Shown: positions 8,743 through 16,302, counted from the first letter of the stretch. The stretch: DNA of 36,611 bases from JBMYQA01 sp049600855 (GCA_049600855.1 JBMYQA010000024.1:1-36611); one strand, 5' to 3'. Program-made: numbers and translations. Notes: generated by a model not told the origin, from the letters alone.

Positions 8743-8775
8743 CAAACTTACGCTAGTTTCAGGAAAAGGATTCAA
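8743..8775 (-). promoter_or_regulatory. Probable kptA promoter
   Basis: On the minus strand TAAGTTTG (8743-8750) matches the Bacteroidota -7 box TAnnTTTG exactly. A TTG (8773-8775) lies 22 nt upstream, close to the usual spacing of the -33 element. Transcription would start about 30 nt before the kptA ATG at 8706. Confidence 0.6.
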
Positions 8776-8943
8776 CGGTTCGCTAATTTAGAATGAATCT
8801 TGTTTGTAGCAGTTGTTTTTGACAATTCAAATGTGTTCGCTAAAAAATAACAATAAAGCAACATTGATATTTCTAGTTTCGAAAAGAAGCTAACTAATAT
8901 TGCACGATTTGACCTAACTTTTTATAACACAAAACTGTGATTT

Positions 8944-11900
8944 ATGAAGAAATTTTTATTCTCAATATTATTAGCCTTTATTACTCACGTGAGTTGGGGA
9001 CAACTCCTGCTCAATGAGAACCTCGATTATGGCAGTAGTGCAGGTGATTTAACTACTGTTAGTGGTGGAAATTGGGCAAACCATTCTGGTTCGAGTTCTA
9101 GCCCTGTTTCTTATGCAACAACCAGTTTGAGCATGACTGACTATCCAGCTACTGGGGTAGGAGGTGCTGCCACACTTACTGGTTCAAATTCGGAAGATGT
9201 GAACAGAGCTTTTACTGTTCAAACTGCTGGTAAAGTCTATTTTTCTGGTTTAGTTAATTTAGCTACCACTGGTAATGATACGTATTTCTTTCATTTAAAA
9301 GATGATGGTTTTGGTTTTACCGCACGAATTGGCGCAAAAGATGATGGTTCTGGTAATGTATTATTTGGAATTTCAGCGACTTCTGGTAGCCTTACTTACG
9401 GTACCACTCCTTTTAGTACAAATACAACTTATTTATTAGTTGCGTCTTTTGACATTGACAATGGAGTAGCAGATTTGTATGTATTGACTGCACCACAATC
9501 AACAGAACCAGGCACTCCAGAAGCTTCCTCATCAAATGGAGGTGCAGGCACTGAAGTACACGCAGTAGCACTAAGACAGAGCGGAAGTATTCCTGATGTT
9601 ACCGTAGATGGCATTCGCGTAGGATTAAGCTGGGCAGATTTAATGAGTGCAGGCAGTGGAGATCCAACCGTTAGTATTTCTGTAGACGACAATGAAATCG
9701 TTGAAAACGGAGAAGTGGCTACCATTACAGCTACACTTTCAGAGGCCGTTACTGCTGATGTTACGGTAAACTTAGCATTTTCTGGCTCTGCTACAGATGT
9801 GACCGACTACACCACTTCTGCTTCAAGCATCTTGATTCCTGCAAACAGCACTACTGCCACTATGACCATCACTGGAGTAGATGATGCAAACGAAGAACCT
9901 ACTGAAGAAATTATTGTAGACATCGACAATATTGTGTCAACAGCTACAGTAAATGAAGATGGTTTGCAACAAGTTACCATCAATTTATTAGATAATGATT
10001 TTGTGGCCTCAGCATTATATTTCACCGAAATTGCTGACCCAAGCGATGCCGCAAGTGCTCGTTTTGTGGAACTTTATAACTCAGGCTCTACCACAATTGA
10101 CTTTGACACTGAAACTTGGTTTTTAGTTCGCCAAGCAAACGGTGGATCAGTTTCAACACTTCAACTAGCAGGCAGTGTTGCAGCAGGACAAACCTTTGTA
10201 ATCGCCAATGATTCGGTAGACTTTAATACTGCCTTTGGCAAAGACCCTGACATGGATGGTGGTTTAATTTCAGGAAATGGTGACGATGGTTATTTCCTTT
10301 ATAGAGACGGAAATCAAACTACAGGTTTCTTAAAAGATGCCTATGGCGTGTTTGGTGTAGATGGAACCAATGAAGCTTGGGAATACACCGATGGGCATGC
10401 AGAAAGAAAAGCAGTAGCTACCCAATCCAATAATGTTTGGACAGCCTCAGAATGGGATATCACTCGTCCTGTAGTGGCCGCCAACATGAATCCTTGTGTT
10501 TATGACCCCACTCAGGTGAATGTCACCTTGGAGGTTTCTAGCTTAGAGTTCTCGGAAAACGGAGGGCAAGTCTTTGTAAAAGCAAACTTATCGCAAGTAG
10601 CTAGCAATGACGTAACCGTTGAAATTGACTTCACAGGTACTGCTGATCTTGATGTTGACTTCTCTGCAGCAGCTACTGAGATTGTGATTACCGCAGGTGA
10701 GTTAGTAGATAGCGTAGCACTTACAGGCATTAATGATGGTAATACAGAAGGTGATGAGCTTGTAATTATTGATATTGTGTCAGTAACTAATGCCGATGAG
10801 CTCGGTACACAACAAGCCACTGTAATTATTGTTGATGATGAAACACCTCCTTCACCTGTATTTATCTCAGAAGTGGCCGATCCTCAAGACGATGCTTCAG
10901 CTCGATTTGTGGAGCTTTACAACGGAGGGGTACTTGCCATCAACTTTGATATTTTGCCCACCTTCTTAGTTCGACAAACAAATGGTGGCTCATTAGAAAA
11001 TTCCATCCAATTAACAGGTACAATTGGAGTAGGCGAAACATTTGTTATTGCTGAAGATTCTGCCGCGTTTAATGCTGCCTATGGATTCAACCCGAATATG
11101 GATCACACTTCTGGTAACTTAGTTGGTTTCCCAATTAGCGGTAATGGTGATGATGGTTATTTCTTATATACCAATGGAACTGCAGCCACAGGCACACGAG
11201 TAGATGCTTATGGTGTACTCAATCAGGATGGTACTGGTGAAGCTTGGGAATACACTGATGGCCGAGCAGAAAGAGTAAATTCGGTAACGGTAGCCAATCG
11301 TAATTGGATTGCTTCGGAGTGGAACATCACGCGCCCTGCTGGGGTAAGCGGCATGACTCCTGGCGTTCACAATCAAATAACCGTGACCTTAGGTACTACA
11401 GCCGCAACCATAGCGGAAGGTGGTGTAAGTAAAGTGTATGCCACACTTTCTCAAATGAGTGCTACTGATGTTACCGTAAACCTTACATTTTCTGGTACTG
11501 CTACAGGTGGCGGAACGGATTATACGGCAAGTGGTACTGCGATTGTAATTGCCGCAGGAAACCTTGCTGACACAGTAACCATTACTACAGTAGATGATAC
11601 TGACGTTGAAGCTGATGAAACGGTTATTGTAGAAATTGACAATGTAACCAATGCTGAAGAGGTTGGCGACCAACAGGTAACCGTAACCATCACGAATAAT
11701 GATGCACCTACTACTCCATTATTTATCTCCGAGGTGGCTGACCCTCAAGATATCAGTAGTGCTCGATTTGTAGAATTATACAACGCAGGAAGTACAACCA
11801 TAGACTTTGATACGGAAACCTGGTTCTTAGTGCGTCAAAGTAATGGCGGTTCATTAAACAACTTCATTCAATTATCAGGTTCTATCGCAGCGGGTGCTAC

Positions 11901-14520
11901 CTTTGTTATTGCTACTGATTCTGCAGATTTTAATAATGCTTATGGCATTAATCCTCAGCTAGATCATAATTCACCTAATCATACTGGTTTCTTAATTGGT
12001 GGTAATGGTGATGATGGTTATTTCTTGTATAAAGATGGCGATGCAACTACTGGTACTTTGATTGATGCGCATGGTGTACTTGATGTAGATGGTTCCAATG
12101 AAGACTGGGAATATACCGATGGCCGAGCGGAAAGGGTTGAAACCGTAATGGCAGCAAACGATACTTGGACTGCTGCTGAATGGACAATTACGCGTCCAGC
12201 TACTGCTAATAAAATGACTCCAGGTGTTCACAATGAAATTACCGTTTGCTTAGGAACAACAGAAACGAGCATTGAGGAAAATGGAGGTATTGCTAAAGTG
12301 TTTGCTACCTTATCTAAGGTAAGTGCCACTGATGTTACCGTAAACCTAGCCTTTTCAGGTACCGCAACAGGAGGTGGTACAGATTACATGTCAACGGGTA
12401 TGGCTATTGTGATTGCAGCAGGTGAGTTGTCTGATACCGTCACCATTACCGCAGTAGATGATGCAGACATCGAAGGAAGTGAATCCATTATAGTAGACAT
12501 TGATAATGTAACAAATGCGACAGAAGCTGTAACTCAGCAAGTAAGCATCACAGTGGTTGATGACGACACGCCTCCTTCGCCATTGTTTTTCTCTGAAATT
12601 GCTGATCCACAAGACAATTCTAATGCACGATTTGTTGAGCTTTATAATGCTGGAACTGAAGCCATCGACTTTGATACCGAAACGTGGTTTATTGTGCAAC
12701 AATCAAATGGAGGCACTACCTTTTCAACCTTGCAATTAGCAGGAACCATCAACCCTGGGGCTGTCTTTGTTGTTGCAAATGATTCTACCGATTTCAACAA
12801 TGCGTATGGTTTCTTCCCTAATGTTGACCGTACCAGCTCAACCAGTACGAACTTCCCTGTTACTGCAAATGGCGATGATGCTTACTACCTATACAAAGAC
12901 GGTGACCATACCTCTGGTACACTCATCGATATTTATGGAGTACCTGACCAAGATGGTACCAATCAACCTTGGGAATTTACAGATGGCCGTGCAATTCGAA
13001 AAGGTAATGTAACGATTGCCAATCGCATTTGGACTGCTGATGAATGGATCATCACACGCACTGCTACGGTTGCTGATATGAATCCAGGAATGTTGGATGT
13101 AGATGCTATTCCACCAAGTGTAGAAATCCAAAATGCGCCTAGCATTGTAAACAACACTACCGCATTTACTGTAACCATTGCCTTCAGCGAAATTGTAACT
13201 GGTTTTGAAATGGCTGATATCACAGTTGGAAATGGGGCAGCGAGCAACTTCCAAACGGTGAACGACAGCACATTTACTGCTGATATTACCCCTGATGGAA
13301 ACGGTGACATTACCATTGATGTCGCTGCGGCTGTAGCGCAAGATGGTGCAGGAAACGACAACACAGCAGCTACTCAAGTAAGCGTAACTTTTGACGATGT
13401 TCAGCCTACCGTAGCAATTCTAAATGCCCCTAGCATTGTGAATAGCACTACGGCATTTGCTGTCACTTTCGAGTTTAGCGAAGACGTAACTGATTTTGAA
13501 ATGGCTGATATCACGGTAGGAAATGGCGCAGCGAGCAACTTCCAAACCGTAGATGCAAATACCTACACGGCAGACATCACGCCTGATGGAAATGGCACCA
13601 TCACCATTGATGTGGCTGCAGCTGTGGCGCAAGATGCGGCAGGTAATGACAACACAGCAGCTACTCAAGTAAGCGTCATGTTTGACAATACTCAGCCTAC
13701 CGTTGCCATTCAAGGCGCTCCTGCTGAAACAGGTCTTTCTGCTTTTGCCGTAACCTTTGAATTTAGTGAAGATGTAACAGGTTTTGCCATGACGGATGTA
13801 ACTGTAGGGAATGGTTCAATCAGCAATTTTGCGGCTACTGATGGCAATACATATACCGCTGACATCACTCCTGATGGAAATGGTGATGTAACGATTGATG
13901 TGGCTGCGGCTGTAGCGCAAGATGCAGCGGGTAATGACAATACTGCGGCTACTCAAGTAACCGTTACCATAGATGCTACTGCGCCTACTACCACCATAGA
14001 ACTTGCTGCAGGAGCGGATCCGTTAACCATGCAAACTTTTGGTATCGTAGTGAGCTTCAGTGAAGTAATGACTGGCTTTTCTATGACAGACTTAACCATT
14101 ACAAATGGTACTGCTAGCAACATGCAGACCAGTGATAATCAAACGTTCACGTTTAACATTACTACAACGACATTGGGTAATAACGTATCCATTGTAATTG
14201 CAGCTGATGTAGCCACTGACCAATTTGGTAATGGTAACACTGGGACTTCACTTTCTAATATCACCACAGATTTAGAAGATGATTTAGCGAAGAAAGGCGT
14301 AGCCATTTTTGCATACGAGTCAACTATTACGATTCAGTTTGCTGATGCAAAAAGTGCTGATGCAAAAGTAGCGATCTTCAACTTGAACGGTCAGTTAGTA
14401 ACCAGCTTTGAGCATACGGATGCAACTGAACGTAAAGTAGAGATGACCAACAGAGGTGTATTCATCATTCGAGTAGCAAATCAATTTGGTTTAACTACTA
14501 AAAGAGTGATTGTAGAATAA
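8944..14520 (+). CDS. Giant T9SS-secreted protein with alternating Calx-beta and lamin-tail domains
   Basis: This 1858-aa extracellular protein has a signal peptide (1-19). A beta-rich N-terminal domain (about 20-235) is followed by four repeats of a Calx-beta domain and a lamin-tail domain (LTD). Calx-beta domains start near 240, 525, 812 and 1099. LTDs start near 357, 637, 924 and 1212, each opening with F.SE.ADP.D...ARFVELYN. Four Ig-like domains (near 1390, 1488, 1585 and 1680) carry FSE.VTGF.M.D.TVGNG, typical of Big_12-type adhesion repeats. The last 80 residues (about 1779-1858, from DDLAKKGVAIFA to KRVIVE) form a T9SS type A sorting domain. Calx-beta modules bind calcium in known proteins; LTDs occur in extracellular nucleases. 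No catalytic domain is visible, so it is probably a surface adhesin or scaffold. Confidence 0.88.
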   Translation: MKKFLFSILLAFITHVSWGQLLLNENLDYGSSAGDLTTVSGGNWANHSGSSSSPVSYATTSLSMTDYPATGVGGAATLTGSNSEDVNRAFTVQTAGKVYFSGLVNLATTGNDTYFFHLKDDGFGFTARIGAKDDGSGNVLFGISATSGSLTYGTTPFSTNTTYLLVASFDIDNGVADLYVLTAPQSTEPGTPEASSSNGGAGTEVHAVALRQSGSIPDVTVDGIRVGLSWADLMSAGSGDPTVSISVDDNEIVENGEVATITATLSEAVTADVTVNLAFSGSATDVTDYTTSASSILIPANSTTATMTITGVDDANEEPTEEIIVDIDNIVSTATVNEDGLQQVTINLLDNDFVASALYFTEIADPSDAASARFVELYNSGSTTIDFDTETWFLVRQANGGSVSTLQLAGSVAAGQTFVIANDSVDFNTAFGKDPDMDGGLISGNGDDGYFLYRDGNQTTGFLKDAYGVFGVDGTNEAWEYTDGHAERKAVATQSNNVWTASEWDITRPVVAANMNPCVYDPTQVNVTLEVSSLEFSENGGQVFVKANLSQVASNDVTVEIDFTGTADLDVDFSAAATEIVITAGELVDSVALTGINDGNTEGDELVIIDIVSVTNADELGTQQATVIIVDDETPPSPVFISEVADPQDDASARFVELYNGGVLAINFDILPTFLVRQTNGGSLENSIQLTGTIGVGETFVIAEDSAAFNAAYGFNPNMDHTSGNLVGFPISGNGDDGYFLYTNGTAATGTRVDAYGVLNQDGTGEAWEYTDGRAERVNSVTVANRNWIASEWNITRPAGVSGMTPGVHNQITVTLGTTAATIAEGGVSKVYATLSQMSATDVTVNLTFSGTATGGGTDYTASGTAIVIAAGNLADTVTITTVDDTDVEADETVIVEIDNVTNAEEVGDQQVTVTITNNDAPTTPLFISEVADPQDISSARFVELYNAGSTTIDFDTETWFLVRQSNGGSLNNFIQLSGSIAAGATFVIATDSADFNNAYGINPQLDHNSPNHTGFLIGGNGDDGYFLYKDGDATTGTLIDAHGVLDVDGSNEDWEYTDGRAERVETVMAANDTWTAAEWTITRPATANKMTPGVHNEITVCLGTTETSIEENGGIAKVFATLSKVSATDVTVNLAFSGTATGGGTDYMSTGMAIVIAAGELSDTVTITAVDDADIEGSESIIVDIDNVTNATEAVTQQVSITVVDDDTPPSPLFFSEIADPQDNSNARFVELYNAGTEAIDFDTETWFIVQQSNGGTTFSTLQLAGTINPGAVFVVANDSTDFNNAYGFFPNVDRTSSTSTNFPVTANGDDAYYLYKDGDHTSGTLIDIYGVPDQDGTNQPWEFTDGRAIRKGNVTIANRIWTADEWIITRTATVADMNPGMLDVDAIPPSVEIQNAPSIVNNTTAFTVTIAFSEIVTGFEMADITVGNGAASNFQTVNDSTFTADITPDGNGDITIDVAAAVAQDGAGNDNTAATQVSVTFDDVQPTVAILNAPSIVNSTTAFAVTFEFSEDVTDFEMADITVGNGAASNFQTVDANTYTADITPDGNGTITIDVAAAVAQDAAGNDNTAATQVSVMFDNTQPTVAIQGAPAETGLSAFAVTFEFSEDVTGFAMTDVTVGNGSISNFAATDGNTYTADITPDGNGDVTIDVAAAVAQDAAGNDNTAATQVTVTIDATAPTTTIELAAGADPLTMQTFGIVVSFSEVMTGFSMTDLTITNGTASNMQTSDNQTFTFNITTTTLGNNVSIVIAADVATDQFGNGNTGTSLSNITTDLEDDLAKKGVAIFAYESTITIQFADAKSADAKVAIFNLNGQLVTSFEHTDATERKVEMTNRGVFIIRVANQFGLTTKRVIVE
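13105..13975 (+). repeat. Near-identical DNA repeats encoding Ig-like domains
   Basis: Three tandem units of about 290 bp (roughly 13105-13400, 13401-13690 and 13691-13975) encode consecutive Ig-like domains. Long stretches are identical or nearly so at the DNA level, for example the segments coding GNGAASNFQTV and DGNG.ITIDVAAAVAQD. Such repeats can expand or contract by recombination. A fourth, more diverged protein-level copy follows to about 14270. Confidence 0.75.
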
Positions 14521-14546
14521 ACATTAGAAATATCCAACACAATATA

Positions 14547-14574
14547 GGGTTCCCGTCATGGGAATCCTTTTTTT
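14547..14574 (+). terminator. Rho-independent terminator of the 1858-aa gene
   Basis: GGGTTCCC and GGGAATCC form an 8-bp stem (one G.U pair) with a 5-nt loop, followed by seven T residues. It begins 26 bp after the stop codon and isolates the noncoding RNA region downstream. Confidence 0.88.
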
Positions 14575-14588
14575 ATACTTTTTTTTGA

Positions 14589-14609
14589 TTACGCAAAAAT
14601 ATTGCGTAA
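14589..14609 (+). promoter_or_regulatory. Perfect inverted repeat upstream of the tRNA-like array
   Basis: TTACGCAA and TTGCGTAA are perfect 8-bp arms separated by AAATA, followed by CCCCTTTTTTCTTTT. It could be an operator for a dimeric regulator of the tRNA-like RNA/slipin transcript, or a second back-up terminator. The pyrimidine run after it fits the terminator reading; its position just before the array fits the operator reading. Confidence 0.5.
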
Positions 14610-14643
14610 CCCCTTTTTTCTTTTGTTCCTGTAAGTAATCAAC

Positions 14644-14737
14644 ACCGAGCCCTAGATGCTAGTTTCTGTATGGCTACATAGTGTTCACATGGTATGCATG
14701 TGCAATATACTGGCTAGTGTAAGATGCTTACGCTCAC
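14644..14737 (+). ncRNA. 5' domain of the tRNA-like RNA
   Basis: This segment precedes the first tRNA-like unit. It begins with ACCGAG (14644-14649), which can pair with the acceptor 3' strand TTTCGGT at 14765-14771. It contains an 8-bp hairpin with one wobble pair (14716-14734, loop ATG) and a weaker bulged hairpin around 14692-14710. No open frame of note exists. Its boundaries as an RNA are inferred, because the transcription start is unknown. Confidence 0.45.
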
Positions 14738-14804
14738 CCTGTTGGTTGGGGGTTCGAGTCCCTCTTTCGGTACATCCGAAATAGTTCAATGGCAGAATAG
14801 CAGG
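14738..14804 (+). ncRNA. Permuted tRNA-like unit A with sealed acceptor stem
   Basis: The 67-nt segment folds as a tRNA whose order is circularly permuted. CCTGT (14738-14742) is the anticodon-stem 3' strand, then a 5-nt variable loop, then the T arm GGGGG-TTCGAGT-CCCTC (14748-14764). Acceptor TTTCGGT (14765-14771), cap ACA and acceptor TCCGAAA (14775-14781) follow, with six perfect pairs. Linker TA comes next, then the D arm GTTC-AATGGCA-GAAT (14784-14798), A at position 26, and anticodon-stem 5' strand GCAGG (14800-14804), which pairs with CCTGT. T-loop TTCGA, D-loop GG, U8 and A14 are all kept, so the tRNA elbow should form. The ends lie at the anticodon, so it cannot decode. This matches the tRNA-mimic module of bacterial Y RNAs in general plan. 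The fold is read by eye, not computed. Confidence 0.75.
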
Positions 14805-14811
14805 TTTAAAT

Positions 14812-14907
14812 GTAGGTTCGAATCCTACCCTTTTTCCAAAAAGGTGGCGCAATGGTTGACGCGATGAACTAGGGGTTCATTTTAAGCGAAGCCCGTCTAG
14901 CTTCTCC
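14812..14907 (+). ncRNA. Permuted tRNA-like unit B (leucine-like body)
   Basis: T arm GTAGG-TTCGAAT-CCTAC (14812-14828) is followed directly by CCTTTTT (14829-14835), CC and AAAAAGG (14838-14844). This is a sealed acceptor stem whose natural tetraloop is TCCA. TG and a three-pair D arm GCG/CGC (14847-14862, loop with GG) follow, as in tRNA-Leu. Then comes a complete anticodon arm ATGAA-CTAGGGG-TTCAT (14864-14880, nominal anticodon AGG). A further 5-bp hairpin with 7-nt loop (GAAGC/GCTTC, 14888-14904) is followed by TCCA. The order T arm, acceptor, D arm is the same permutation as unit A. A conventional reading as a degenerate tRNA starting at 14838 has no acceptor 3' strand. Confidence 0.62.
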
Positions 14908-14929
14908 AAATAAGTAGGCACCAAAAGTA

Positions 14930-15006
14930 ACAGGCATTCGGCCCGTTCAGTTGATGAACAAATCTTGAAAGCGCTTTGCGAGAATCAGGATACCGTTTTC
15001 ATCGGT
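14930..15006 (+). ncRNA. Possible third tRNA-like element (D-arm-like and two hairpins)
   Basis: GTTC-AGTTGAT-GAAC (14945-14959) looks like a D arm with a tRNA-like AGTTGAT loop. It is followed by a stem-loop TCTTG/CGAGA around an AAAGCGCTTT palindrome (14963-14983) and by ACCG/CGGT with a 7-nt loop (14992-15006). No T-loop TTCGA and no clear acceptor stem are present, so this may be a decayed copy or simply structured leader RNA of the slipin transcript. Confidence 0.3.
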
Positions 15007-15171
15007 CTATTCACTTTTTTGTTTGTGTCATGGGCTTATGCTATTCAGCTTGTGTTCAACAAAAAACTGCATATCACCTTTAAAACTCAATGTTTCTTCC
15101 GCTCAATTGAGATGCTGGAATGTGACTGTTACTTTTTACAAAATATTTATTAACTGCAAAAATAGATTGAT
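15007..15171 (+). other. Leader between tRNA-like array and slipin gene
   Basis: These 165 bp are AT-rich with no clear promoter, terminator or gene. A 62-codon frame beginning with TTG at 14965 crosses it but runs through the hairpins and has no family resemblance. Lack of a terminator suggests that the tRNA-like RNA and the slipin mRNA can be one transcript. Confidence 0.4.
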
Positions 15172-16269
15172 ATGATTAAACGTGTAAAAATCCGCAAAGG
15201 CAACATTGCCTTAGTATTTCGAGATGGTAGCCATACACAAACCCTAACGGCAGGTTCCTATTGGCTTACTTGGTTTGATGAGGTAAAAGTTTACAACCTC
15301 GCCAAGCCTTTCCAATCACCAATTGCACTCAACCTACTACTTCGAGATCATATTTTGGTTGCAAATCTCAGCATCGTTGATGTGAAAGATCATGAAATCG
15401 CGCTTCACTATGAAGATGGACATTTCAAAGCGGTTTTGCCTGCGGGTCGACATGCCTTTTGGAAAGGTGTTATCGATCACACATTCCTCCATATTGATCT
15501 GAACCAAACAGCAATTAGTGAGGAAATTGATGTCGCAATTTTGAACCGAGCAGAATTGTCTCCTTACCTGTATACCGTTCAAGTTTCACAGCACCAAAAA
15601 GCGCTGCTTTACATGGATAGTAAATTTCAGAAAGTGCTAGATACAGGTATTTACCGCTATTGGAGAGGGATACACACGTGGAGCATTCAACTTGCTAACA
15701 TGCAGAAAAACCAGCTCGAAGTGAATGGTCAGGAGATTTTGACGAAAGATAAAGCTGCATTGCGCATAAACTTCATGGCTCAGTACCAAATTGTTGATAT
15801 TGAAAAAGCCTTGAAGGAAAACCACGATTACCACAAACAGCTTTACACTTATATTCAGCTTGCCCTGCGTTCTTATGTAGGCACCATGACCTTGGATGAG
15901 CTGTTGGATAATAAACAGTCTGTGGGCAATCAAATTTTGGAGGCTGTGCAAGAAAAGTCCAAGCAACTCGGTATTCAGGTTACAGATTGTGGACTTCGAG
16001 ATGTCATTTTGCCTGGCGAAGTAAAAGAGATTATGAATCAAGTGCTGGTCGCGCAAAAAAAGGCACAAGCCAATACCATTACGCGCAGGGAAGAAACAGC
16101 TTCTACCCGAAGTCTCTTGAACACCGCCAAGCTCATGGAAGAGAATGAAATGCTCTTCAAATTGAAAGAAATGGAATATGTGGAAAAAATTGCGGATAAG
16201 ATCAACAGCATTTCCCTCTCAGGAGGTACGCAAGTGGTCGATCAGCTAAGAGCGATTTTTGGTTCATAA
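15172..16269 (+). CDS. Soluble slipin / SPFH (band-7) protein
   Basis: This 365-aa protein has no signal peptide or membrane segment, unlike typical slipins, which carry an N-terminal membrane hairpin. The N-terminus contains three copies of a beta motif (about 5-47, 69-113 and 134-175) with the pattern V.I.....AL...DG.F..VL.AG.Y..W. The third copy leads into the SPFH core (about 175-300; KDKAALRINFMAQYQIVDIEKAL, LRSYVGTMTLDELLDNKQ, LGIQVTDCGLRDVILPGEVKEIMNQVLVAQKKAQANTITRREE). The C-terminus (about 300-350) is an alpha-helical tail. SPFH proteins oligomerise into rings or cages. This one lies directly downstream of the tRNA-like array, and from memory related slipins recur beside RtcB-type RNA-repair genes. 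A role as scaffold for RNA sensing or repair is inference. ATG at 15172 has an A-rich upstream region. Confidence 0.88.
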   Translation: MIKRVKIRKGNIALVFRDGSHTQTLTAGSYWLTWFDEVKVYNLAKPFQSPIALNLLLRDHILVANLSIVDVKDHEIALHYEDGHFKAVLPAGRHAFWKGVIDHTFLHIDLNQTAISEEIDVAILNRAELSPYLYTVQVSQHQKALLYMDSKFQKVLDTGIYRYWRGIHTWSIQLANMQKNQLEVNGQEILTKDKAALRINFMAQYQIVDIEKALKENHDYHKQLYTYIQLALRSYVGTMTLDELLDNKQSVGNQILEAVQEKSKQLGIQVTDCGLRDVILPGEVKEIMNQVLVAQKKAQANTITRREETASTRSLLNTAKLMEENEMLFKLKEMEYVEKIADKINSISLSGGTQVVDQLRAIFGS

Positions 16270-16302
16270 TCAGCAACTATGCTCATTCATGGAAATCGAT
16301 AA

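Noticed and set aside
9400..13950. Several minus-strand ORFs inside the 1858-aa gene
   Set aside because: Threonine/valine-rich repeats give long open frames on the opposite strand; their products are low-complexity with no family resemblance.
13105..13975. CRISPR-like regular repeats
   Set aside because: The repeats are about 290 bp, in frame and protein coding, with no short-repeat/spacer pattern.
14689..14705. Sigma-54 promoter (TGGTATG-N4-TGCA) ahead of the array
   Set aside because: The GG to GC spacing is one base short, which normally abolishes sigma-54 promoters.
14765..14838. Conventional functional tRNA with CCA end
   Set aside because: TCCGAAA cannot pair with CCTTTTT, and the anticodon-stem 3' strand and variable loop are missing between GCAGG and GTAGG. 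Pairings only work in permuted order.
14965..15153. 62-codon ORF in the slipin leader
   Set aside because: It has a TTG start, runs through RNA hairpins, and has no recognisable family.
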